From Acidobacteriota bacterium (lineage in GTDB: Bacteria; Acidobacteriota; Terriglobia; Acidiferrales; UBA7541), in NCBI GenBank assembly GCA_013289955.1, contig JABCYZ010000029.1:1-64000 (forward strand): DNA of 64,000 nucleotides, in the 5' to 3' direction. This document shows positions 51,660-60,333 of the stretch, piece after piece; position 1 is the first letter of the stretch; every line of letters begins with the position of its first letter. A program made the translations under genes and the position numbers. The notes beneath the pieces are model-generated. The model was not told where the DNA came from. It was given only the letters and a program-made list of their open reading frames with translations, and ran no database searches.

Positions 51660-51695
51660 AAAAGCCGGCTTGCTCGCGCGGGAGCCGGCTTTTTC
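51660..51695 (+). terminator. Rho-independent terminator after the OmpA gene
   Basis: AAAGCCGGCT (51661-51670) and AGCCGGCTTTTT (51683-51694) form a strong stem with a 12-base loop and a T-run. Confidence 0.85.
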
Positions 51696-51776
51696 CGTTA
51701 CGTGGAAGATCTGAGAGCCATTTCCTGCCGTTCTCAACCTGAGTACAAGCAAACAGATATACCGTTGGGGCGCCGA

Positions 51777-51950
51777 CTAGGAGGCCGTGTCTTTTTGCCG
51801 CGTGGCTTTGACACCCGAGAGAATCCCGGCTCCGACAAGCACGATCGCCCCAACCACGATCCAGCGCGCGGGTAAATGCATTAGAAAAGCCCCATAAATC
51901 AAGCCCATGATAAGTATCCCGAATCCGATGGCGTAGAGTCCGAAGGACAT
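51777..51950 (-). CDS. Small two-TM membrane protein (57 aa)
   Basis: A 57-residue protein: MSFGLYAIGFGILIMGLIYG, then PARWIVVGAIVLVGAGILSG and a charged tail. AAAGGAAA lies before the ATG at 51950; the longer open frame upstream has no support. Function unknown. Confidence 0.65.
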   Translation of the reverse strand: MSFGLYAIGFGILIMGLIYGAFLMHLPARWIVVGAIVLVGAGILSGVKATRQKDTAS

Positions 51951-52093
51951 GGTGTTTCCTTTCTGCTGCGCTAATCGGCTATCGTTCGCGATTGCATGAG
52001 ACACGCCCTCAAAAGCCGATGAAAAAACCAATTCCTTCCTCGGCACTGCTCTGTGCGGAGGAAGGAATTGCATAGACAACTTGAACAGTCGAA

Positions 52094-52384
52094 CTAGTTG
52101 TGATCGGGATGGCTATGGCGCCAATTCCAGTAGTCCGATTGCTGCCGGCGAGTCGTCAGGCGGAATTCACGATAATCCCTGTGCCTTTCGCCTAGGTATA
52201 CACGGTAGGAACGGTCTTCGCGATCATTCCACTCATGATAGTCACGATGATTGCGATCGTAGTAGCGAGTGTGATCGCCCTGAGTGACTACCACTTCTTG
52301 GGCTGCGGCTGCCTTAGGCGCTGCCGAGACAGTTAGCGCAGCCATCAAAAAAACAAAACTCAGATATCTGGATGCTTGGTGCAA
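52094..52384 (-). CDS. Small secreted charged protein
   Basis: A 96-residue protein. The start is TTG at 52384, with GGGAGG well placed before it. It begins with a signal (HQASRYLSFVFLMAALTVSA), then VVVTQGDHTRYYDRNHRDYH, and a tail rich in Arg, Tyr, Trp and His (LGERHRDYREFR, QQSDYWNWRHSHPDHN). Such proteins may bind metal or polymers in the periplasm. Confidence 0.6.
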   Translation of the reverse strand: MHQASRYLSFVFLMAALTVSAAPKAAAAQEVVVTQGDHTRYYDRNHRDYHEWNDREDRSYRVYLGERHRDYREFRLTTRRQQSDYWNWRHSHPDHN

Positions 52385-52720
52385 GGTGTCCTCCCTAAAA
52401 TTCACGAACTCCAAAGCTGGAGTTTCTGCTTGCATCGAGTATGCACGGAGGTGGAGTGAGAGTCTGTGCCATACAGTACACAACTGCCTGGATCATGGTT
52501 ACGTCATCATCCATCTTGCCGCCCCCGATCCGATCGGGGCGTTGAATTCCACCCGCTGCGTCAATCAGTCGCTTAACTTTGCTAAACCAGTAGTAATATT
52601 GGAACAACGCGGGTTCATTATTCTGGATACGAGGACGGCTGATGTTTCCAAATGGTACAGCGGGTCACAGATAAACCCGGCCTCCCGAGCTGTCCTGCCC
52701 GTTGTTCACAGGAGCGCGTC

Positions 52721-53254
52721 ATGAAAGGTTTCCTCTTCGGCATCCTGACAATGATTCTCATCCTGGCTGTCGGGCTGCTTTTCGCCCTGACGGGCTTCGT
52801 GAACATGCGCGCCGATAAGCCGCCTTCGAGCATGGAGACCGCCATAGCCGGTCACGCCGTGGACGCCAGCGTGGCACGCGCCGCCACTAAACTAAGCAAT
52901 CCCGTCGCCGCGAACGAAGAGAACCTGGCCGCCGCGGCTCGGCTTTATCGCGAACATTGCACACTCTGTCATGGCGATCCCGCGCATCCCAAAGCTCCGC
53001 TAAACGACTCTCTCAATCCGCCGGCGCCGCAGTTCATGGATGACAAGGCGGATATGCCGGAGAATCAGAATTTTTTCATTCTGCAACACGGGATCCGTTG
53101 GACGGGGATGCCCGGGTGGAAAAATGTTTTGACAGACCAGCAGATTTGGCAACTTGTGACTTTTCTTTCGCACATGAGCGATCTGCCTCCAGCGGCAAAG
53201 CAAGTGTTCTCTGAAGCGGGCGCGCAAAACCAGCCTGCGTCTGGAGTCCACTGA
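52721..53254 (+). CDS. Monoheme cytochrome c
   Basis: A 177-aa protein. N-terminal anchor (LFGILTMILILAVGLLFALT) and the heme site CTLCH (about residues 86-90) in the segment AARLYREHCTLCHGDPAHPK. A Met ligand is likely in GIRWTGMPGWK. The ATG at 52721 follows CAGGAG. A membrane-attached periplasmic electron carrier. It lies apart from the oxidase operon further right. Confidence 0.85.
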   Translation: MKGFLFGILTMILILAVGLLFALTGFVNMRADKPPSSMETAIAGHAVDASVARAATKLSNPVAANEENLAAAARLYREHCTLCHGDPAHPKAPLNDSLNPPAPQFMDDKADMPENQNFFILQHGIRWTGMPGWKNVLTDQQIWQLVTFLSHMSDLPPAAKQVFSEAGAQNQPASGVH

Positions 53255-53412
53255 GTTGCGGCAGCTGAAAAAGAACGTCCACGAGCGGCTGTCGCGCGCG
53301 AGTTTGCCGGGACTGGCGTTTTTCACCAACCAAGCGTGCTGGCGGCTCAGATGGCTACGCGTAAGGATCTGATTCGTCGCGACCCTGCTGCAAGGAAAGC
53401 CGCCGCGAATGA

Positions 53413-54720
53413 TCAAGGATTGGTGCGGGCGGGAAAGAGTTCGGGAGGATCGATCGTGGACTGCCGCCAGAACATGGGTTCGGCGATCTTGTCCTCCATC
53501 CAACCTTGCAGGAGGAGCATGGTGGTGGAAACTTGTCCTCCATCCGGTGTATCAAAGACGACGACCACACCCGCATTGGTGTTTTGTGTCTGCTTGGATT
53601 CCTTCCAAGCGCGCTCGAAAAGAGATTTTGCGAATTCGCGCTTCTGCCCGGGGGTAGTGGAAGTAGCTGGCGAATCGGCCGGCTGCACCCAATAGATTTT
53701 CACCGTCATATTTTTTAGAGGGGCCCAGGTGCCGGGGAAAGGTCCACTCTCCTCGCGCGTCACTCTGAAAATGGCGGTACTCGCCGTTTCCGTCTTCGCC
53801 GGCTCCGCAGGAGAGTTCCATCGCGGATCCATAGACTCGACCTGCGAATGGCGAATCCAGCCACGAGAGGCTCCGGCAATTTGAATGTGGAACCACTCGC
53901 CTTCCGCCTCGATAAATTCGAATTCATCATCAGCGGCCGCCGAGAATAGGACTTTCGAACCTTCCGTGGGATGTGCGAGGACCGGGGATCCAGATTTTTT
54001 CACGATGACGAGATTGCGGGGATGAGCCTGGTTGTGTTGAATTTCCTCCAGACTTTCGAGCTGTGCCTTGAGCTCAAGCATGTGTTTTTGTTCGTTTTCG
54101 CGCTGGAGTTTTAGGGCCGCAACGTCATTCGGCGTGAGGCCAGGAGACCCCCCTTCAGCTGGAACTCCGGCGGAAGGACCGTACGCCGCCCCGAGAGTTG
54201 AAGCTGCCCCCGGCAAGGGATTTCCGGAGGAATCGATTTTTGGACGCGGAGCCTGCAAGGTGGAGTGCGGAACGTACGCCGAGAGCTTGCCGCCAAGCTT
54301 TTCACTGAGACGGTCGAGCAGGTCCAGTTCGAGCCGGCCGTTGGATGGAAGGGCTTGATAGCCAGCTTTTGCAGGATCGGGATCGGCATACCATGCCGTA
54401 ATTTTCGCAGTGAGTTTTACAACCGTGCTCTGCGGGGTCTCGGGGATCAGCTCGATGGCGAACTGGTAAAAGGCCCGTTCAAAACGATCGAGCGGCTGTT
54501 GCCCCATGGCTACGAAGCCGTCGACGATGGGAAGCTTCTGGCCGGCGTAAGCCTGAAAATCTTTGAGCGCCGCTTCAACATCTTCCTTTGACTTCGGAAA
54601 AGTCCGGGCATAGGGAATTGCCTGCGCCGCCGTCGGAAGAGGCGACCAGACTTGCAACGAGGCGAACAACAACAGGCAAAAGAGACAAAGCTTCCGTCGA
54701 GATAGTCTGAAGTTCATCAC
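53413..54720 (-). CDS. Secreted SH3-type envelope protein
   Basis: A 435-aa protein. A signal peptide (CLFCLLLFASLQVW) is followed by a globular part (about 35-150), a coiled helix (KLQRENEQKHMLELKAQLES) and an SH3-like beta domain (VIVKKSGSPVLAHPTEGSKV, then WFHIQIAGASRGWIRHSQVE). The C-terminus is another domain without known relatives. Its start overlaps the stop of the lipoprotein gene upstream (ATGA), so the two are one unit. Confidence 0.7.
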   Translation of the reverse strand: MMNFRLSRRKLCLFCLLLFASLQVWSPLPTAAQAIPYARTFPKSKEDVEAALKDFQAYAGQKLPIVDGFVAMGQQPLDRFERAFYQFAIELIPETPQSTVVKLTAKITAWYADPDPAKAGYQALPSNGRLELDLLDRLSEKLGGKLSAYVPHSTLQAPRPKIDSSGNPLPGAASTLGAAYGPSAGVPAEGGSPGLTPNDVAALKLQRENEQKHMLELKAQLESLEEIQHNQAHPRNLVIVKKSGSPVLAHPTEGSKVLFSAAADDEFEFIEAEGEWFHIQIAGASRGWIRHSQVESMDPRWNSPAEPAKTETASTAIFRVTREESGPFPGTWAPLKNMTVKIYWVQPADSPATSTTPGQKREFAKSLFERAWKESKQTQNTNAGVVVVFDTPDGGQVSTTMLLLQGWMEDKIAEPMFWRQSTIDPPELFPARTNP

Positions 54721-55631
54721 GGCAAGGGTTCCAAATTGTCTGCATGAATCCAGCCGTGCTGGCCGTCGTGCAGTTCCACGCCGTACCAGTGCGGGGTGAC
54801 GATGACGATGATGACTTCCGTATACGCAGGGAGGGTCGCGATGGCCGCGGCGGAATGAAACGGCGCGCCTTTGAGCTCGATGCCCGGAGCCTTGACGCGG
54901 CGCATGAGTTCGTGGCGCAGCGTATTTATTTGCTGCTGCAAATCTTTGGAAGAAGATTGCGCCGCGGCCAGAAGGGATTTTTCGTCCTCGCGCTGGCGCA
55001 GTTCGGTTGTTCTGACCAAGTCGGCGCTTTCGCGTCGGCGAATCGCTTCCAGATTTTCCTGCTCGGTGGTCTGAATGGCGTGGAGATGATCCTCAATAGC
55101 CTTCGCTTCGCTGGCTTCCACGTTACCGTCTGAAATATGTGGAGTGCGATGTGTCTGCTCCACGTATATCGCGTCGATGTGCAGCCGAACGCGCTCGTCA
55201 TTAATGGTGGTCACGATATAGCGTACGGCGATCGTGCCCTGGTCGGCGGTGTCCAGAAAATGGCGCGGAGCAATGGCGTCCTTGCGAATTTTGTAAAAGA
55301 CTTTGCCAGGCTGTTTCCAGGGTTCGAAGAGCGGCGTGGAATCCACGACGATCGCGCCTCTAAGAACCGGATCCTTGTCATAAATCCAGGTGCCTTGAAT
55401 CGTCTGGTTTTCAAGAACCTCGTGCAAGGCCTGGAGGAGATCCTCCTGGGTCGCCGAAAATTCCCGAGTAATGCCGGGGCCCAGAGGGTATTCCTTGGGA
55501 GGCGAAGCGCCAAGGGAACAAGCGGAAAGCAAGCAGGCGAGCAGAGGAAGGAATGGTCCGGAGCGAAGCGAGCAAAAATCCGGGCTTCCCTGAATTCTTC
55601 TCCGTCCGAACGCTCCTGAGAGTTGACCCAT
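54717..55631 (-). CDS. SH3-type lipoprotein
   Basis: A 304-aa protein. A lipobox-like signal (FLPLLACLLSACS) with Cys as the likely lipid anchor. Then a globular domain, a helical region (ESADLVRTTELRQREDEKSL), and a C-terminal SH3-like domain (TPHWYGVELHDGQHGWIHAD). It resembles its downstream neighbour in layout, so both may form a heteromeric envelope complex. The ATG at 55631 (MGQLSG) is a tentative start; an open frame continues upstream. Confidence 0.7.
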   Translation of the reverse strand: MGQLSGAFGRRRIQGSPDFCSLRSGPFLPLLACLLSACSLGASPPKEYPLGPGITREFSATQEDLLQALHEVLENQTIQGTWIYDKDPVLRGAIVVDSTPLFEPWKQPGKVFYKIRKDAIAPRHFLDTADQGTIAVRYIVTTINDERVRLHIDAIYVEQTHRTPHISDGNVEASEAKAIEDHLHAIQTTEQENLEAIRRRESADLVRTTELRQREDEKSLLAAAQSSSKDLQQQINTLRHELMRRVKAPGIELKGAPFHSAAAIATLPAYTEVIIVIVTPHWYGVELHDGQHGWIHADNLEPLP

Positions 55632-56192
55632 GATGTTTCGATCCGAGATGCCCGCGCCCGACGATTTGCTTGGCGCGAAGGAAAGGACAAGCAACGTCGC
55701 GCTTTCTTAGTACTGCAATTGCCCGAGGGCTGTCAAATCGGGCTGGATTCCGCTGCTTAGGTCGTGCAGCCAAGTAGGATGCCGGCCGGACGAACATCGG
55801 AATATTCTTCCTCTGAGCGGGTGGCCGACTCTCTGAACTAATTTTCAAACGTAGCGGAATGTGGTCCGGGAATAGCCGGGTACCAGAACCACATGTTAAG
55901 AAAAAATGTGATGCAGCTAAGAAAACTCTTGCATTCGATATTTTGCGGGAGTAGGATGCGCGCGGTTCAGGGACTTGAGGACTCGGCGCGCTCTTGTATT
56001 CGGAGAAGCGCAGCCGCGATTCTCTATGGGCGTCTTGCTAACTGCTCCGCTTCGTTTTTTTCACGAATCGTGGATATCCCCAATATCCAACGGGCCGTGT
56101 GTATTTACGCCTTCTCCCTTCTGTACTGCACTCGCCGGAATTTGTTCGTGTGGTCCAATAGCGCATTGTGAGTTACACGCTGAGGAGGCAAC
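55632..56192. other. Divergent intergenic stretch
   Basis: No gene is accepted on either strand. It separates the minus-strand SH3 pair from the plus-strand respiratory cluster and should carry promoters for both. GAGG (56183-56186) lies shortly before the porin-cytochrome start. Confidence 0.4.
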
Positions 56193-57698
56193 ATGTCCCA
56201 TTGGGATTCCACCCTGCTGAAAAGGGGAATGCGCAACCACGCATTTTCCGTTCTGACTGCGATTTTGGTTCTCACTATTTTGCTTGTGGATAGCCGGTCA
56301 GCTGCGGCGCTCCCTATTCCGGGGACTTCCATGCGCGCAATACCTGCCTTCGCGCGAAAGTACGGTATGCCGTGCTCCTCATGCCATCAGGCGTGGCCGA
56401 TGCTTAGCCCGTTTGGGCAAGCGTTCAAGGACAACGGCTACCAATTGGGAAATGAACGCGACGCCCCCATCTATCAGAATCCGGCGTACTGGCCGGTGAC
56501 ATTCCGGATGACGACGTTCTGGCATCGGGAGAATGAGAATCGCGCGCAAGTGGATGACCCGACGAGCACGACCGGGGGGCAGATTGAGGGCAACCTCACA
56601 ACGCACGGATTCGATTGGAGCGGACTGGACTTCCATACCGGCGGCACGCTGGCAAAGAACGTCTCCTTCTACGTGCTGCCTTCTTCTGACAATACGGGCG
56701 CATTCCACTTTGAAACTGTGTTTGCGCGCCTCGACAATGTCGCAGGCACCAGTTGGCTCAACATCAAGCTCGGCAAATTCGAGCTGGATAACCTGCTATC
56801 CGAGAAGCGCATTCTGACGCTGACCAACGTTTCCGGTGTCTACACGAACTATCACTTCCAACCGGCAACGGAGAACAACGGGCTGAATCCGGCCTTCCCC
56901 TTATTCTCATTTGGAATTGGCGACAATCAAGACGGGCTGGAGATAATGGGGCATTCCAAGGATGATCGCACGCGTTACTCCGCTTCGATCTTGAGCTCCA
57001 ATGACGGGACGCCGAATCTGCCGACCAGCCGCACCTATGACGGATTTTTTACAGTCAGCCAGGCGTTTCAGGTCGGCAGTTTGGGACTGCAGCGCGTTGG
57101 AGCGTTTGACTATATCGGGCAGGCGCCGACGTATTTCCAATTCACAGAAGGCAATAACAGCGGCATTCCTGGGAATGCGGCTTTCGGACTGCCAGGCACG
57201 GGAATCGGCAACCGCAGGTTCTACCGCGCTGGCTTGATCGGACAGTTTTACATCAAGAAGTACGACCTGACGGCGATGTACTTCCACAGTTCCGACGACA
57301 AGTATCTGGCAACCGGGACGCCGTTCAACCCCGCATACGGCACGTTGCCTACGGGTGCGCAGAACGCCATATGGAACGGCGCGCTCTTTGAAAGCCACTA
57401 CACACCCAGTCCCCAATTTATCCTGATCCAGCGCGTGGAACTGGTGCGCATGTCGCAGCAAGCGCTGCCAATCGTGCCGGGGACACCCTACACGCCGGGG
57501 GTGAGCGTGCCTTCGTTGAGCTTTGGCAACGAGAACGTGTACACGTTCGGCGGACGCTACTATCCGTTCATCTCGAGCCGCGCCGGATTTGCCTTCCACG
57601 GCGAATACGCCTTCAGCCACCAGATTGGAACATCGCCGGTGACAGGGCAGAATCTGGATTTCAGCAGCTTGTTGTTTGGATTTGATTTCGCATTCTAA
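56193..57698 (+). CDS. Cyc2-like outer-membrane porin with N-terminal heme site
   Basis: A 501-aa protein. After a signal peptide comes FARKYGMPCSSCHQAWPMLS and PFGQAFKDNGYQL, a CxxCH heme site (CSSCH) in a short cytochrome part. The remainder has alternating hydrophobic strands and ends in Phe (DFSSLLFGFDFAF), a beta-barrel end signal. A mono-heme cytochrome fused to a porin is the layout of Cyc2, the Fe(II) oxidase; the MP-F-R..G..C..CH...LTPFG.-FK.NGY pattern is also shared. Substrate is unproven. The diheme cytochrome gene follows after 12 bases. Confidence 0.75.
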   Translation: MSHWDSTLLKRGMRNHAFSVLTAILVLTILLVDSRSAAALPIPGTSMRAIPAFARKYGMPCSSCHQAWPMLSPFGQAFKDNGYQLGNERDAPIYQNPAYWPVTFRMTTFWHRENENRAQVDDPTSTTGGQIEGNLTTHGFDWSGLDFHTGGTLAKNVSFYVLPSSDNTGAFHFETVFARLDNVAGTSWLNIKLGKFELDNLLSEKRILTLTNVSGVYTNYHFQPATENNGLNPAFPLFSFGIGDNQDGLEIMGHSKDDRTRYSASILSSNDGTPNLPTSRTYDGFFTVSQAFQVGSLGLQRVGAFDYIGQAPTYFQFTEGNNSGIPGNAAFGLPGTGIGNRRFYRAGLIGQFYIKKYDLTAMYFHSSDDKYLATGTPFNPAYGTLPTGAQNAIWNGALFESHYTPSPQFILIQRVELVRMSQQALPIVPGTPYTPGVSVPSLSFGNENVYTFGGRYYPFISSRAGFAFHGEYAFSHQIGTSPVTGQNLDFSSLLFGFDFAF

Positions 57699-57710
57699 AG
57701 GGGGAAGACG

Positions 57711-58601
57711 ATGAGAAAAATGAATCTAGCAAAATGTCTTACCGGAATCGCCGTCCTCCTGGTCGCGCCGTTGGTGCTGACGGCGCAACAGGGCGAATCG
57801 CACATCGGCAAACTGACCGGCAATGCAGGTACCGGGAAACAGCTGTACTTCCGCTACTGCTGGGGCTGCCATGGCTTCCGCGGTGACGGCAACGGAGAGA
57901 ATTGGCTTCCGACCGGAAACTACCCCAACGGGCCAAACCTTAACATCCAGCCGCGAAATTTCGTGGCGGCAACTTTTAAGTGCCGCTCGACGCCGACGGG
58001 CACTCTGCCGACGGACGAGGACGTCTACAATTCGCTCGGACGCGGGCTGACGAATTCGAATATGCCCTCCTGGATCACATTGACCAACCAAAACCGCGCC
58101 GACCTCGTGGCCTTCATCAAAACGCTTTCCGAACGATGGAAAACGGAGAAAGCCGGGGCGGAGATCAATGTCCCTGCGGAACCGGCACCCACCGTGCAAA
58201 GCATTCAGCATGGAAAGGAATTATTCACCAAACTGGAATGCTGGAAGTGTCACGGGCCTGAAGGACGGGGAGATGGCCCATCGGCCTCGACTCTCACGGA
58301 CAGCAATGATCAGCCCATCCGGCCCTACAATTTCGCGGGAGGCTCGCGGTTCAAGTGCGGCACGACGAACCATGACCTCTACAAGATATTCATGACCGGT
58401 CTGGATGGCACACCCATGCCGTCCTTTGCAGACGTCATCAAGCCTGAAGATGCATGGGATCTGGTGCATTACTTGCGGACTTTGCAGGTCAGCCGCAAGA
58501 GCCCGGAGCTTGCACTTTGGGAAGGCACGAAAGAAGGCGCCGAGATCGTCAAAGCACAGAAAGTCCGCGGAACTCCAACGGGTTCCGGCGTCAATCAATA
58601 A
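57711..58601 (+). CDS. Diheme cytochrome c
   Basis: A 296-aa protein. Signal peptide (LTGIAVLLVAPLVLTAQ), then two cytochrome c domains with CWGCH (about residues 50-54) and CWKCH (about 182-186). Each has a Met-rich later part (NMPSW, PMPSF). It is probably the periplasmic carrier between the porin-cytochrome and the oxidase. GGGGGAAG precedes the ATG. Confidence 0.88.
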   Translation: MRKMNLAKCLTGIAVLLVAPLVLTAQQGESHIGKLTGNAGTGKQLYFRYCWGCHGFRGDGNGENWLPTGNYPNGPNLNIQPRNFVAATFKCRSTPTGTLPTDEDVYNSLGRGLTNSNMPSWITLTNQNRADLVAFIKTLSERWKTEKAGAEINVPAEPAPTVQSIQHGKELFTKLECWKCHGPEGRGDGPSASTLTDSNDQPIRPYNFAGGSRFKCGTTNHDLYKIFMTGLDGTPMPSFADVIKPEDAWDLVHYLRTLQVSRKSPELALWEGTKEGAEIVKAQKVRGTPTGSGVNQ

Positions 58602-58641
58602 CCGGTAAGTGATACACGAGCGGCCAGGAGGGAATATTCAC

Positions 58642-59361
58642 ATGCGAGGCAAGTACAAGCAGGTTCTACTATTGGCAGTAGTTGTTGTGGTCTCGGCGTC
58701 GATGCTGACGTCTGCTCGGCCCAGTGGCGGGAGCGTAAGCGGAAAAATCACTTACGAGGGAACGCCAGCCAAGCAAAAGCCGATCGACATGTCCAAGGAG
58801 CCGAGTTGTGCGAAACAGTACACGACTCCTCCGACGACCGAAACGGTTGTAACCGGTCCCAACAATGCTCTCGAGAATGTCGTGGTCTACATTTCCGCGG
58901 GAGCACCAGATGAGGCCGCTCCGGGAAAGGCAGCCGTATTTACACAAAAGGGCTGCCGCTATTTGCCGCATGTTCTTGCCTTTCAGGTGAACCAGGAACT
59001 GAATGTGATGAATGATGATCAGACGTCTCATAATATCCATCCCCTTGCCAAGATCAATCGCGAATGGAACAAGTCGCAGCCGCCGGGATCGCCGCCGATC
59101 GTCGACAAATACGATAAGGCGGAAATGATTCCCGTGAAGTGCAATATCCATCCGTGGATGCACGGCACGTTTGCGGTGTTGAAGAATTCCCACTACGCGA
59201 TTTCTGGCGAGGACGGAAGCTTTACGCTGCCCAACCTGCCGCCGGGAAAATACACCGTCACGGCGTTCCACGAATCTTACGGCGATCAATCCCAGGAAGT
59301 GACCATTTCGGGAAGCGAATCAAAAACTGTGAGCTTTACCTTCAAGGCCAAACCGTACTAG
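58642..59361 (+). CDS. Cupredoxin-like protein with carboxypeptidase-like beta domain
   Basis: A 239-aa protein. Signal peptide (QVLLLAVVVVVSASMLTSAR), then a cupredoxin-like domain. The copper ligands are visible as HNIHPLAK and, late, KCNIHPWMHG (Cys, His and Met). A C-terminal beta sandwich ISGEDGSFTLPNLPPGKYTV is like the carboxypeptidase regulatory-like domain. GGAGGG decides the start at 58642. It may shuttle electrons, or deliver copper, to the oxidase encoded next. Confidence 0.78.
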   Translation: MRGKYKQVLLLAVVVVVSASMLTSARPSGGSVSGKITYEGTPAKQKPIDMSKEPSCAKQYTTPPTTETVVTGPNNALENVVVYISAGAPDEAAPGKAAVFTQKGCRYLPHVLAFQVNQELNVMNDDQTSHNIHPLAKINREWNKSQPPGSPPIVDKYDKAEMIPVKCNIHPWMHGTFAVLKNSHYAISGEDGSFTLPNLPPGKYTVTAFHESYGDQSQEVTISGSESKTVSFTFKAKPY

Positions 59362-59460
59362 AAAATGCCGGGTGGCCTTGTGGAATCTAAAGCAAAACGA
59401 AGACTAATTGTTCTGGATTTCGAACTATCATGGCGTGAGTACCAGCATAGTTGAGGTGCT

Positions 59461-60264
59461 ATGGGAAAACTTTTTGGAGTCATTCTCGCGATTATTGCGC
59501 TTGCTTCGGCGTACCCGATCGTGACGCACATGTATGTGCAGCCGGTGGACATCTCGACGCACGGCCATGCCATTGATGAGCAGCTAGCGGACACCATGGC
59601 GGAAGCCGGGCTTTCCTTTGTGCTGGCTCAGCTTTTGCTGGCTTTTTGTGTATGGAAGTTTTCCAACCGGAAAGAAGGGGCCAAGGTCTACCACCTGCGT
59701 GGCGGCGCAAGATTGATGGTGGCGGCTGCGTTTATTCTTGTTGGCACGGAAGTTCTGGCTTTGGGCGTGCTTGGACAAAAAGCCTGGGCCGAAGTGTATT
59801 TTACGGCGCCCAAACCGGACGCTTTGCAGGTGCAGGCACAGGCAGGCCAGTTTGCTTTTTATTTTCGGTATCCCGGACAAGACGGAAAGTTTGGTCCGCT
59901 TCATCCAGACAAGATCGATGAAGGGAATCAAAACTACTTCGGACTGGATCCCGCGAACGACCTGGAATCGCGAGATGACATCGTCACGGCGGAGATGGCC
60001 ATCCCCGTGAACCGGGAGATTCACCTCTTGATGCATGCGAAAGACGTCGGGCACTCCTTTTACGTCCGCGAACTGAGAATTCAGCAGGATTTTGTGCCGG
60101 GGCTGGACCTTTCGCTTCATTTCACAGCCACGCAGACAGGGCATTTCGAGATTCTGTGTACGCAGCTCTGCGGTCTTGGTCATTACAACATGAAGGCGTA
60201 CCTGAATGTTTTATCGCAAGAGGATTTTGACAAGTGGCTGAAGCAGAAAGCGTCGGAGCAATAG
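59461..60264 (+). CDS. coxB: Cytochrome c oxidase subunit II
   Basis: A 267-aa protein. Two membrane helices in the first half, then a cupredoxin domain. The CuA site is present: DVGHSFYV His, then CTQLCGLGHYNM with Cys, Cys, His, Met. The usual Glu between the cysteines is Gln-Leu here. It accepts electrons from a cytochrome c or cupredoxin. First oxidase subunit gene in the cluster. Confidence 0.92.
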   Translation: MGKLFGVILAIIALASAYPIVTHMYVQPVDISTHGHAIDEQLADTMAEAGLSFVLAQLLLAFCVWKFSNRKEGAKVYHLRGGARLMVAAAFILVGTEVLALGVLGQKAWAEVYFTAPKPDALQVQAQAGQFAFYFRYPGQDGKFGPLHPDKIDEGNQNYFGLDPANDLESRDDIVTAEMAIPVNREIHLLMHAKDVGHSFYVRELRIQQDFVPGLDLSLHFTATQTGHFEILCTQLCGLGHYNMKAYLNVLSQEDFDKWLKQKASEQ

Positions 60265-60333
60265 CCCGTCGGACTGGCAGAGCTTCAGGATGCTTGAATC
60301 GATTCGCGGTTTCTCTCGGAGCGAGGTGAACAT

